From the NCBI RefSeq assembly GCF_002251945.1, contig NZ_NDHW01000101.1, forward strand, positions 1-49,591: DNA of 49,591 bases, in the 5' to 3' direction. This document shows, piece after piece, positions 34,901 to 41,974 of this stretch. The stretch's first letter is position 1, and every line of letters begins with the position of its first letter. A program made the translations under genes and the position numbers. This DNA comes from Pseudanabaena sp. SR411 (GTDB lineage: Bacteria > Cyanobacteriota > Cyanobacteriia > Pseudanabaenales > Pseudanabaenaceae). The notes under the pieces are model-generated. The model made no database searches and had not been told where the DNA came from. It was given only the letters and a program-made list of their open reading frames with translations.

Positions 34901-35178
34901 CGCCCAAGTTGTGTCCCATTAACGTAAAGAATAAAGCTATTGTCTGCACTAAGTCTCAACCATGCAGCCTGAGCTTTGTTTGTAAGATTAAAAGTATAAC
35001 GAGCATAGAGACGGTAACTTGGTTGCGGCGATCCGATCCACTGTGCTGTAGAAGACCATGGAACTGGAGTTAAGGGGGTGGGTGGTTTGTCCCATATCGC
35101 AAAGCCTAACATTCCTAGCAAACAACCAAGAGTTAGAACTAAAGCTAAAGCCAACAGAGAATGACCAAATCGTTTCAT
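31999..35178 (-). CDS. GT39/ArnT-like membrane glycosyltransferase with N-terminal jelly-roll ectodomain
   Basis: A 1059-aa membrane protein. After a signal-anchor helix (8-28) come two beta-sandwich segments, about 40-190 and 190-375. Each has the pattern seen in the N-terminal domain of bacterial alpha-L-rhamnosidases and related carbohydrate-binding folds: AWLRLSADNSFILYVNGTQLG with L-N-V-G-E-N-V-I-A-L, then AFIRFAGDGEYSLLINGQ with L-R-S-G-Q-N-I-L-S-V. From about 405 there are some 12 membrane helices. The GT39-type first loop is RDSDENTSLDAIRGI (about 565), followed by WYTRGPLYHYSVALW. Such enzymes move a sugar from a polyprenyl-phosphate carrier to a protein or lipid on the outer face of the membrane. 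The ectodomain probably handles the acceptor or product glycan. It overlaps the TPR gene by 4 bp (ATGA). Confidence 0.85.
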   Translation of the reverse strand: MKRFGHSLLALALVLTLGCLLGMLGFAIWDKPPTPLTPVPWSSTAQWIGSPQPSYRLYARYTFNLTNKAQAAWLRLSADNSFILYVNGTQLGRQLATTNSSLSFASRNTLANQNINDSEPYDVRLENRFIGYHKHWKQTFYVDIAKVLNVGENVIALEVQKHRQDVRVVVEGYVYPLKGAKPISITTGESDWKVATLAENSQSIPWFETGFTDKNWVTAKLAGAIKEKTFSRLSQNIYDRFLEGSWITGTESNKEELWLQKTWDIDQSQGTQERAFIRFAGDGEYSLLINGQMVSAYESDDNRRLHLFEVTNLLRSGQNILSVRAARSLTINSDDSKRIPLGFFLDGWRETMNGEIINQIATDSSWQTSSNPNFDESSPSAIAYRLPDPQEFNRQFEGNAYLLNYPDFLLHNIFWQSLGVGAAIANALLIGRLGFFTSGVWNSLTAGAGVMLPGTLFLIGMGLLKHRYAESEMGLLFAQPFTNILILFGFIGIQVITLLGSLLYNSQYAYSPKVKESLIDEQKVHSWSSNWTCLLTNLQLSSWGQWILLTMIVAIGFGLRAYDLASTSRDSDENTSLDAIRGILNTGAPVATSGIWYTRGPLYHYSVALWLKIFGFSSENARFTSVIFGTITLVIVFLLARKFTGKIWLALLVTAILAIDPWELAISRNTRFYQFLQMNVMFAFWFFTKGFIFREGKTYQHLFFISTMAFLLSQEGYLTLLPCFLIGFLCFYRPFSLKKDWSIVLSSAMVLIIFGFNGIFFLIRCLTPPVGISSGSSVQVKLQLGDITGFAEGLLVGNSRINVIYSLFFFLGFVYFLIKRNTKLIFLFSSICLFLLSITILVVQISPRYTFAIYPLFVTLSVYSAFCILGSLGRMLEKGISNLLPLRVIALACVALIFMGNLEPSRVLAGYQDALARQNPELFDYVKQNLQPDDVVIANLPAAAAVSLGKLDYFLPSQGILSLDGFYLKQGRMIDRWAGGKVVNSVDQFSEILNQSNRIWIQLDDNPQPKEPNQKQLYDYVRSLGKSVFEPYGVRLRLWQKADGLLPRETNAGKDLGNY

Positions 35179-36551
35179 TCCTCTTCCTCAATAACAATTT
35201 TCCATGCGCTATCATCAACTGATTGACGATAGCGTAGCCAAGCGTTTTGATAGTCTTTATCTTTAAAGCCTTTCCAAGCAAGATGTAAATATGCTTGTCC
35301 TAATAATGCTGAACGTGGACGTTGTGCATATTTTTGATTTTCAATAATCTTTAATGCAGTATCCGCAGACTTGTCAAACTCACCACCAACAGCTTTAGCT
35401 AACATCAAGTCATAAAGAGCTTCCGTATGATTTGGAAAGACCGTTAAAACTCTTTCAAACGAATTAGCAGCAGTTGCTGTATTGCGATTACTTAGATCGT
35501 TAAACTCACTAATACCCTGATTTAAAATTGCTGAAGCAAGATATCCCCTGACTAAAAAATTTTTCGGTTGGAGGATTAGTGATTCTTGAAAATGAGTTTC
35601 AGCATTAACCCAATCTTTTCGGCGATAGCTTTCTAAGCCTTTTACCAGTTCAACTAAAGAGTTGTCTGGCTGATCGTGATAATATCCTGCTTTTCCAAGA
35701 CGCTCCCAAAAGAAATTATCACCTTGCAAAGGAGGATATAAAGTTGCTAAGGTTTTGCTCATGCTCTGGACAAAGCGATAATCTCCTTTAGCGTAGGATG
35801 TATTTAAATGGTAATGAATAATATTTGGTAATAGTATTGATATAGATAGAAAGATAAACCCTACTAATATCCAAGGTAGTAAGTTTTTCATATCCCTTCC
35901 AAATAGCTCTAAGGCTCTTTGGTTTTTATCTAAATATAATCCAAATAAATAGATTGAAAATCCCAGAATTGCGATCGCCCAATTCAGGCTAATATATGCA
36001 AAAAAGTTGACATTATAGCCAAGAATATTAGTAATAAATCTTTCTATTGAAGAAAATTGTAAAAAGCCACTATTTTTGATTAAAGCATTTAAGCTAGGCT
36101 CTGGTATATCTGGCTCATCTAAGACTATATTTTGTTTCCATTGTGCTTGTATTTCTGAGAAATTTCTTTCTACGTGACGATCAACTCTAGCGTTCTGACT
36201 ATAATAATTATTCGCTAAGAATGTAGTTACAGGGTTCCAAGTAACTTGAAAACAGGGAAAGAGTAAAACTATAAGTAACCCACTCCAAAAAAGTAAGCGT
36301 AGAGCTTGACCTCTAACTTCCCAAACCATAAAAGTTAGACCTAGCAACCCACATAAAAATGGTATTATTCTGTAGTAATTAGCGATCGCAAGACTGACTC
36401 CAAAAGCTTCTAAAGTATCTGGTGGCAAAACATACCATACCGATCGAGTACTCAAGATTAATGCAAGAGAACCAACAAGAAGAATAATTCTTTGTCTATT
36501 TACTTGAGACGAAGCCCAATTTAGTAATCGCAATACAATTTTCATGGGCAT
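35175..36551 (-). CDS. Membrane protein with C-terminal TPR-like repeats
   Basis: A 458-aa protein. The N-terminal half has membrane helices at about 21-39, 62-78, 84-103, 180-205 and 222-245, with a soluble loop of about 105-175 between them. The C-terminal part (about 270-455) reads as tetratricopeptide-type helix pairs: SLVELVKGLESYRRKDWVNA, then NAETHFQESLILQPKN, ANSFERVLTVFPNHTEALYD and QAYLHLAWKGFKDKDYQNAW. TPR membrane proteins are frequent partners of glycan polymerisation and export. The last codons overlap the GT39 start, so the two products are probably made in concert. The start could be either ATG at 36551 or the one two codons later; I keep the first. Function otherwise unknown. 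Confidence 0.8.
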   Translation of the reverse strand: MPMKIVLRLLNWASSQVNRQRIILLVGSLALILSTRSVWYVLPPDTLEAFGVSLAIANYYRIIPFLCGLLGLTFMVWEVRGQALRLLFWSGLLIVLLFPCFQVTWNPVTTFLANNYYSQNARVDRHVERNFSEIQAQWKQNIVLDEPDIPEPSLNALIKNSGFLQFSSIERFITNILGYNVNFFAYISLNWAIAILGFSIYLFGLYLDKNQRALELFGRDMKNLLPWILVGFIFLSISILLPNIIHYHLNTSYAKGDYRFVQSMSKTLATLYPPLQGDNFFWERLGKAGYYHDQPDNSLVELVKGLESYRRKDWVNAETHFQESLILQPKNFLVRGYLASAILNQGISEFNDLSNRNTATAANSFERVLTVFPNHTEALYDLMLAKAVGGEFDKSADTALKIIENQKYAQRPRSALLGQAYLHLAWKGFKDKDYQNAWLRYRQSVDDSAWKIVIEEEE

Positions 36552-36588
36552 ACAAATTTAACTCATAACAATCTCTAACTATTTCTAA

Positions 36589-37413
36589 TTACTTGTTTTG
36601 ATTACGGGCTCTAATTTTCTCAGCCTCATGGCGATCGCCTGCTGTAGTTAGCCCAAACAACCGATGTTTAAGCGTACTAATTGGATTGTAGATCTTTGCT
36701 AAAAAAGCTTTTAGTGGAGAAACTTTTTTGGTTGCCCAAATAGTGGGTCTTCGAGGTGGTGATTCCTCTGGTGCAACCTCTCGATAAAAGTTCACTAAAA
36801 TTGATTTGCGAGTGACATTATCTGGCAGTTTGAGCTGTCGATAGCCATGAAACGTATCCTCATCACAACAACGGATGATTGCACAGCGATTAAATATAGG
36901 GGCAACCTCATAAATTTTTGAAGTCTCTTGATGTTGCAACTGTAATTGACCACCATAACCATCTTGCCAATCTTTGTTGAGATAAATTAAAAGAGTTAGC
37001 TCATGAACCCAATTGTCATGGGTAGGATGCAAATTAAAATCAAGATGCATATCTAAAAAGCTACCATTAGTTCCTTGGTGAAGCTCGCCACAATAGTCAA
37101 AGTCCATGAATACTTGTTTCCCTGAAACTTGGCTAATAAATAGCCTAAACTCGTCAGACAGTAAGTCTTGATGCAGGTTTGAGAATAAATCTGACGTTTT
37201 AGCCCAAAATGATAATTCATGCTTTTGGGTAAATAAGTAATGATGAGAACGATGCATAAGGGAGATGTCTGGGAATTGTGCAAGTAACTCCTCTGCCAAA
37301 TCTTCATGCAAAAAATTATCAATGACAATATAGGGAAATGGAGTTGCATTTAGGAACTGATGGGATAGCTTTTCAGTTTCTTTACAGACATCAGGATTGA
37401 CAACTGTTAACAT
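36589..37413 (-). CDS. 2OG-Fe(II) oxygenase, prolyl-hydroxylase-like, paralogue 1
   Basis: A 274-aa cytoplasmic enzyme with a double-stranded beta-helix. The iron triad is H123 and D125 (D-M-H-L-D) and H189 (T-F-H-G-Y); R202 in T-R-K-S-I-L-V-N-F-Y is the likely 2-oxoglutarate ligand. The N-terminal NATPFPYIVIDNFLHEDLA and EELLAQFPDI segments are typical of this group. The substrate is unknown: it could hydroxylate a sugar, a lipid intermediate or a peptide. It is about 70% identical by eye to the next gene upstream (37476-38309), including the C-terminal FLAKIYNPIS tail, so it is a tandem duplicate. It is 37 bp from the TPR gene. The tail after 215 has no motif I know. Confidence 0.88.
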   Translation of the reverse strand: MLTVVNPDVCKETEKLSHQFLNATPFPYIVIDNFLHEDLAEELLAQFPDISLMHRSHHYLFTQKHELSFWAKTSDLFSNLHQDLLSDEFRLFISQVSGKQVFMDFDYCGELHQGTNGSFLDMHLDFNLHPTHDNWVHELTLLIYLNKDWQDGYGGQLQLQHQETSKIYEVAPIFNRCAIIRCCDEDTFHGYRQLKLPDNVTRKSILVNFYREVAPEESPPRRPTIWATKKVSPLKAFLAKIYNPISTLKHRLFGLTTAGDRHEAEKIRARNQNK

Positions 37414-37475
37414 TTTTACCTACTTTTTTGATTACAAGACAAGTTGTTAGCATCAAAATATGCAAGGCTTTTCTT

Positions 37476-38309
37476 TTATTTTATATTAAGATCTTTTTTA
37501 AGCTGTTTCTTGATTTTTTTAGCTTCTTCACGATCACCAGCAGTCGTTAGACCAAATACTTGGTGTTTAAGTGAACTGATTGGGTTATAAATCTTAGCAA
37601 GTAAAGCTTTTAGAGGAGAAACTTCCTTGGTCGCCCAAACAGTTGGGCGGCGTGTAGGAATTTGTTCGGGTGTAACTTCTCTATAGAAATTTACTAAAAT
37701 TGATTTCCGAGTTATATTCTCAGGCAAATTTAACCGCCGATAACCGTGAAATGTTGTCTCATCAGAACGGATAATCGTGCAACGATTAAATACTGGAGCA
37801 ACTTCATATACTTTGGGATTATCGTGATTTTGCATCAGCAACTGACCACCATAATGGTCTTGCCAATCTTTATTGAGATAAATTAAGAGAGTCAGCTCAT
37901 GTATCCAAGTTTCATTTTTTGGATGCAAATTGAAATCAACATGCATGTCTAAAAATCCGCCATCACGCCCTTGATGCAATTCACCACAATAATCGGCATC
38001 CATAAATACTTGCTTGCCAGAAACTTGGCTAATAAATTCCCTAAATTGATCAGAGAGTAAATCTTGATGCAATTCCGAGAACAAATCAGATACTTGAGAC
38101 CAAAAAGACAACTCGTACTTTTGATTAAACAAATAGTGATGAGAAGAATGCATAAGGGACAATGCTGGGAAGTCTTGCAATATTCTTTCTGCCAAATCCT
38201 CATGCAAAAAATTGTCTATGACAATATGGGGAAATGGAATTGCATTCAAAAATTGATTATTTAGATTTTCAGGATCTTTACAGACCTCCTCATTGATAAC
38301 TTTTAACAT
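37476..38309 (-). CDS. 2OG-Fe(II) oxygenase, prolyl-hydroxylase-like, paralogue 2
   Basis: A 277-aa sister of the neighbouring oxygenase. The iron ligands are H123, D125 (D-M-H-V-D) and H188 (T-F-H-G-Y), with R201 for 2-oxoglutarate, so the site is intact. Differences from paralogue 1 cluster in the substrate side (for example 112-120 and 158-168) and in the shorter R-S-D-E-T-T loop before the distal histidine, where paralogue 1 has R-C-C-D-E-D-T. This could mean two related substrates or two positions on one substrate, which is an inference. ATG at 38307-38309. It lies 49 bp from the HlyD gene and 62 bp from paralogue 1, in one direction. Confidence 0.88.
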   Translation of the reverse strand: MLKVINEEVCKDPENLNNQFLNAIPFPHIVIDNFLHEDLAERILQDFPALSLMHSSHHYLFNQKYELSFWSQVSDLFSELHQDLLSDQFREFISQVSGKQVFMDADYCGELHQGRDGGFLDMHVDFNLHPKNETWIHELTLLIYLNKDWQDHYGGQLLMQNHDNPKVYEVAPVFNRCTIIRSDETTFHGYRRLNLPENITRKSILVNFYREVTPEQIPTRRPTVWATKEVSPLKALLAKIYNPISSLKHQVFGLTTAGDREEAKKIKKQLKKDLNIK

Positions 38310-38358
38310 TTGCTTATCCTTAAACTAACCTGCAAAAAAATTTTTGTATCGCTCAAAA

Positions 38359-39672
38359 CTAAAGTGAAGTCTCTAGCTTATCTCCAGGATTTAGGGGGCT
38401 AGGGGAAAGCACAACGCGATCGCCTAAGGCTAATCCATCTAGAACTTCTCGTTGACTATCGAAAGTTCGACCTAATTTAACTTTTCTGACAACCGCTTTA
38501 CCTGACTCGGCAAGCATGACCATACCTTCACCCGCAGACAGATGGATTACAGCACTTTCGGGAACTACCATACTTGTTCTACCTTGATCAAACTGCACAT
38601 ACCCTTGTAAACCCGGAGCCATTTCCAAATCTTGGACTCTAATCCATACAGAATAAGTAAATTGTCGATTAACTCCAGCTTTACCGGGGGTAGGATTAGT
38701 TTCAACGGTGGGATTAAGTCGGATTACTTGCCCTGTATAAGTTTTACCGGGGTAGGCGACAAATCTAACCGTCGCTATATCGCCGACTTTAACTGTGTCG
38801 AGCCGAGCTTGATCGATATATGCCTTAAAGACGATATCTTGGCTTAAGGTCAATAGCCTGGCATTTAGGTTAGCAACCTCACCAGCACTAATATTTAGTC
38901 GGCTAACTAGTCCATTGTTTGGAGCATAAATTACGGTGCGCTCTAAATTTGCAAGGGCATTTTGTAAGGCTATTTGATCGTTCTTTAGCTTAAATTCCAG
39001 ACTTTCAGCCTGACGTGCGAGATCATTACGAGTACGATCTAGTTCTCTCTCAGCAGTGTAGAGATCGCGTTTACGGATTAGATATAAGTCTTCAGTATCT
39101 GCTAGTTGAAACCTTGAGAGCGCTCCTTCTTTAACAAGAATCTCTGATTGATTAAGCTTAGCATCAAAAATAGCGACTCTACCCTTAAGACTTTCAACAT
39201 TTGCCTCCAAAGAAGATAGCTGATCATTAGTTGTTTGCTCAATGATTTGCAACCCAACTTCAGAGATGGCAATATTATTACGAGCAGTCTCAACTGCGTT
39301 TTCAAAAAGTTCTTTATTTAGCTCAATTAATGGCTGACCTTTAGTTACGCGATCGCCTTCTTGTACATATACTTTTGCAACAGATCCCGACACTAATGGC
39401 TGAAGCGCAACTTCTTGTAAGGCGACTGACTCACCAGGTGCAGCAACTGAGTCGTCAATAGGTTGCTGACTTACCACGGCTGTCTCTACCTTGATCGGTT
39501 TGCCTGCTTTTCTTTGCTGGGCTGGGTAACCAATATCAGACGAATAGCTTCGAGACTCAGGATTTCGCAGGGTTGGCAACAAAATAGTGACTGCTAGAAC
39601 GCCGATTATTCCTAGGGGAACAACGACTAGAAGCACCAATACAAGACGAGAAAATGGACGGGGTACAGCCAT
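38359..39672 (-). CDS. HlyD-family periplasmic adaptor (membrane fusion protein)
   Basis: A 437-aa adaptor of the HlyD/RND-ABC type. One N-terminal membrane helix (about 8-30) anchors it. A barrel/lipoyl half motif follows (VALQPLVSGSVAKVYVQEGDRV, about 85-106), then a long alpha-helical hairpin (about 115-245; a coiled coil rich in Glu/Gln/Leu), the second lipoyl half (VIYAPNNGLVSRLNISAGEV, about 248-267) and beta-barrel domains to the end. Such proteins link an inner-membrane pump to an outer-membrane channel. No ABC or RND pump and no TolC gene is adjacent, so the partner is elsewhere, or the adaptor serves the glycan machinery directly. It sits between the GT4 gene (49 bp) and oxygenase paralogue 2 (49 bp). 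Confidence 0.88.
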   Translation of the reverse strand: MAVPRPFSRLVLVLLVVVPLGIIGVLAVTILLPTLRNPESRSYSSDIGYPAQQRKAGKPIKVETAVVSQQPIDDSVAAPGESVALQEVALQPLVSGSVAKVYVQEGDRVTKGQPLIELNKELFENAVETARNNIAISEVGLQIIEQTTNDQLSSLEANVESLKGRVAIFDAKLNQSEILVKEGALSRFQLADTEDLYLIRKRDLYTAERELDRTRNDLARQAESLEFKLKNDQIALQNALANLERTVIYAPNNGLVSRLNISAGEVANLNARLLTLSQDIVFKAYIDQARLDTVKVGDIATVRFVAYPGKTYTGQVIRLNPTVETNPTPGKAGVNRQFTYSVWIRVQDLEMAPGLQGYVQFDQGRTSMVVPESAVIHLSAGEGMVMLAESGKAVVRKVKLGRTFDSQREVLDGLALGDRVVLSPSPLNPGDKLETSL

Positions 39673-39721
39673 ATTACACAGATTAGTAGAATCTAGTTTT
39701 TGTAATTATCTAAAATTATGC

Positions 39722-40921
39722 TTAAGTCAAAGCTTTTGTAAATACATCCTGCCACAACAAAACAAGATGTGACCAACCAAAACGGACTTGAATATCTTTT
39801 AGCCCTCGCTGACCTAGTTCTTTAGCTCGAATGGGATCAGCTATCAGATCAATAATTGCTTCAAAGAGTGCTTGAGGATCTTTTTCTTTTACTAAAATCC
39901 CTGTAACACCAGACTGAATAACATCGACAATACCGCCAACGGCACTAGCAATTACAGGTTTTTCATGGGCTAAAGCCTCAATCATCACAATCCCTAACCC
40001 TTCAGTATCTCCTTTGCTATCAACAATAGCTGGCAAAACAAAAATGTCGCAAGAGGCATACTCATAGGCTAGTTCTTCTTTGCTAACAAACCCCAAGAAA
40101 TCGACTACTTTCTCTAGTTTGAGTTCCCGACATTGAGCCTTGATTTCATCTTCCAAAATCCCCTTGCCAACAATGCGTAACCTTACTGAATATTTACTAA
40201 GAACTAATGGTAAAGCCTCTAGTAAGTAACGTAGTCCCTTACGTTCGTCCAATCTGCCTACAAATAAAAGCTTAATATCTTCTTCAGGCTTTCTTGGGAC
40301 AGGATGTTTTGGCTCAATCGTTAAACCATAGGGGATAACTGTCACTTCTCCACTGTATAGCTTTTGAATCAGTGCTTGTGTAAATGAAGAATTGGCTGTT
40401 ACACCCTTAGCCATTGGTATTTGCCAGCGCAAGATTGACCCAACAAAGTTAAATTTTTTAGCTAATAGAAGCTCTGCTCCATGAAAGCTAAAAAGCATAG
40501 GAATACCAAGTAGTTTGTTTACAGGATAAGCCATCAGCCCATGGGGAAATGGCCAATTAACATGGAGTAAGTCAGGCTTTTGTTTCTTACATAACCAAAA
40601 CAATTGCCAGGTCCCAAGCAAAATATACAAAAGAGCCACCAATATGTATAAAGGCTGCTTTTGTAGTTTTGTTGGTGCGCCATCGCGAACTAGATTTTCA
40701 AAACGTTTAAAAAAGTAGCGAAACCGATAAACTTCAATATTATCTAAGTTGTGCGTCTGTGAGCCTTCATAAGCTGGGGCAAAAATTGTAAAGTTGATTC
40801 CGAGCGATCGCATTTGCAAAACGGCTTCGCGGATAAAAGCGCCATGATTACCATCAGATGTTGTGGGGTAAACAGAGGAGATTACAAGAATATGCTTGTC
40901 ACGAAGATCATCAATAGACAT
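39722..40921 (-). CDS. Glycosyltransferase family 4
   Basis: A 399-aa GT-B fold retaining glycosyltransferase. N-terminal domain: HILVISSVYPTTSDGNHGAF with the Gly-rich acceptor-side loop; an H-V-N-W-P-F-P-H-G segment (about 119-127) is typical of GT4. C-terminal domain: LLFVGRLDERKGLRYLLEAL (about 218-237) and the donor-binding E-x7-E in EGLGIVMIEALAHEKPVI (about 308-325). Hydrophobic residues near 85-105 suggest a membrane-associated helix. It is the first gene of the nine-gene minus-strand set, divergent from the GT2 gene at 41138 across a 216-bp A/T-rich region that should hold both promoters. It may add an early sugar; donor and acceptor are unknown. Confidence 0.92.
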   Translation of the reverse strand: MSIDDLRDKHILVISSVYPTTSDGNHGAFIREAVLQMRSLGINFTIFAPAYEGSQTHNLDNIEVYRFRYFFKRFENLVRDGAPTKLQKQPLYILVALLYILLGTWQLFWLCKKQKPDLLHVNWPFPHGLMAYPVNKLLGIPMLFSFHGAELLLAKKFNFVGSILRWQIPMAKGVTANSSFTQALIQKLYSGEVTVIPYGLTIEPKHPVPRKPEEDIKLLFVGRLDERKGLRYLLEALPLVLSKYSVRLRIVGKGILEDEIKAQCRELKLEKVVDFLGFVSKEELAYEYASCDIFVLPAIVDSKGDTEGLGIVMIEALAHEKPVIASAVGGIVDVIQSGVTGILVKEKDPQALFEAIIDLIADPIRAKELGQRGLKDIQVRFGWSHLVLLWQDVFTKALT

Positions 40922-41137
40922 TAGAAAAGTACTTGAAATATTATTTTAAAAAGTTGCTTGCCAAATCTAAGTTTGAGTAAATTCATTTAAAAGTTTATCT
41001 GAATCTCCTGAGAAGAACTTGTCTAAGCTAAAATACGCAGAGATTCATATTATTTTAAAAGTATTTTATGGAAAAGAGTGAATAAATAATATAAATTGCG
41101 CTTTTCAAAACTAGAACATTCATAGGTTTCTAATTTT
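40922..41137. promoter_or_regulatory. Divergent promoter region of the glycan cluster
   Basis: 216 bp between two divergent genes, A/T-rich and without any capped palindrome. The 9-mer ATTATTTTA occurs twice, at 40943 and 41050. I cannot assign -35 and -10 boxes with confidence. Confidence 0.45.
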
Positions 41138-41950
41138 ATGTCAGGATCTTCTGTGCTTGCAGCAAATCTGCCTCAACAACTCCCCTTAGAAAGTCGTTCT
41201 GTAACTATTGTCATCCCTGCTCTAAATGAAGAAGGAAACCTTGAAAGACTTCTTCATTTAATAGAGAAAGCATTTCTCAGTCTTGGATTTACTTTACCTG
41301 TAATTCTCATTGATGATGGAAGTACTGATGAGAGTCCCCGAATCTTAGTACAGTTGCAGCAAAAATATGACTTTTTGACGGTAATTACTCATCCTCAAAG
41401 ACTTGGAGTAACACATGTATGGAAAACGGCGATCGCCAATACCACTAGCGATTGGATTTTTTGGGGTCAAGCAGATTTGGAGTCTAATCCTGAGTTGGAT
41501 ATCCCTATATTGTTAGGAGCTTGTACCAAGGAAGTACATGCAGTCGCAGGGTGGAGACAAAATCGTGGAGATGGCAAAAAACTAGCTTCTAATGTGGCAA
41601 ATACAACTTGCCGTCTGCTCTTTGGCTTAAAAATTCATGATATGAACTGGATTAAACTCGTACCAAGAGAATTAGTTGCGGTTCTTCCTATGGATGTCAT
41701 TACTCACCGTTATTTGCTAGCAGTTTTAGCTGGATTTGGCTACCACATTGCCGAGGTTCCTACACCGTGGTTTCCTCGCTACTCTGGGTATAGTAAGTTT
41801 GGGAAAAGACGCTTACTTTCCTCTAGCGTAGATTTTCTGAGGGCATTTCGCTGGTTTATTAGCAAACGATTTTCTAAAGCAAGTTCTGATTTTGTAGATT
41901 CTGAAAAGGAAAATGCGGCAGATACGTCGAATTTTCCCTCTCAGAGTTAA
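41138..41950 (+). CDS. Glycosyltransferase family 2, dolichol-phosphate-mannose-synthase-like
   Basis: A 270-aa GT-A fold protein. SVTIVIPALNEEGNLERLLH (21-40), IDDGSTDES (about 59-67) and HPQRLGVTHVWKTAIANTTS form the donor site. The metal motif reads QADLE where close relatives often have D-A-D-L-Q. A later RYSGYSKFGKRRLLSSSVDFL segment (about 210-230) is typical of the polyprenyl-phosphate glycosyltransferase subgroup. It may therefore charge the lipid carrier used by the GT39 enzyme encoded in the divergent operon, an attractive but unproven pairing. There is no C-terminal GtrA-type membrane domain; the tail is polar. ATG at 41138. It converges with the homoserine dehydrogenase gene, 24 bp away. 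Confidence 0.9.
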   Translation: MSGSSVLAANLPQQLPLESRSVTIVIPALNEEGNLERLLHLIEKAFLSLGFTLPVILIDDGSTDESPRILVQLQQKYDFLTVITHPQRLGVTHVWKTAIANTTSDWIFWGQADLESNPELDIPILLGACTKEVHAVAGWRQNRGDGKKLASNVANTTCRLLFGLKIHDMNWIKLVPRELVAVLPMDVITHRYLLAVLAGFGYHIAEVPTPWFPRYSGYSKFGKRRLLSSSVDFLRAFRWFISKRFSKASSDFVDSEKENAADTSNFPSQS

Positions 41951-41974
41951 CAGCTATTTTCAAGCTTGTTATAT

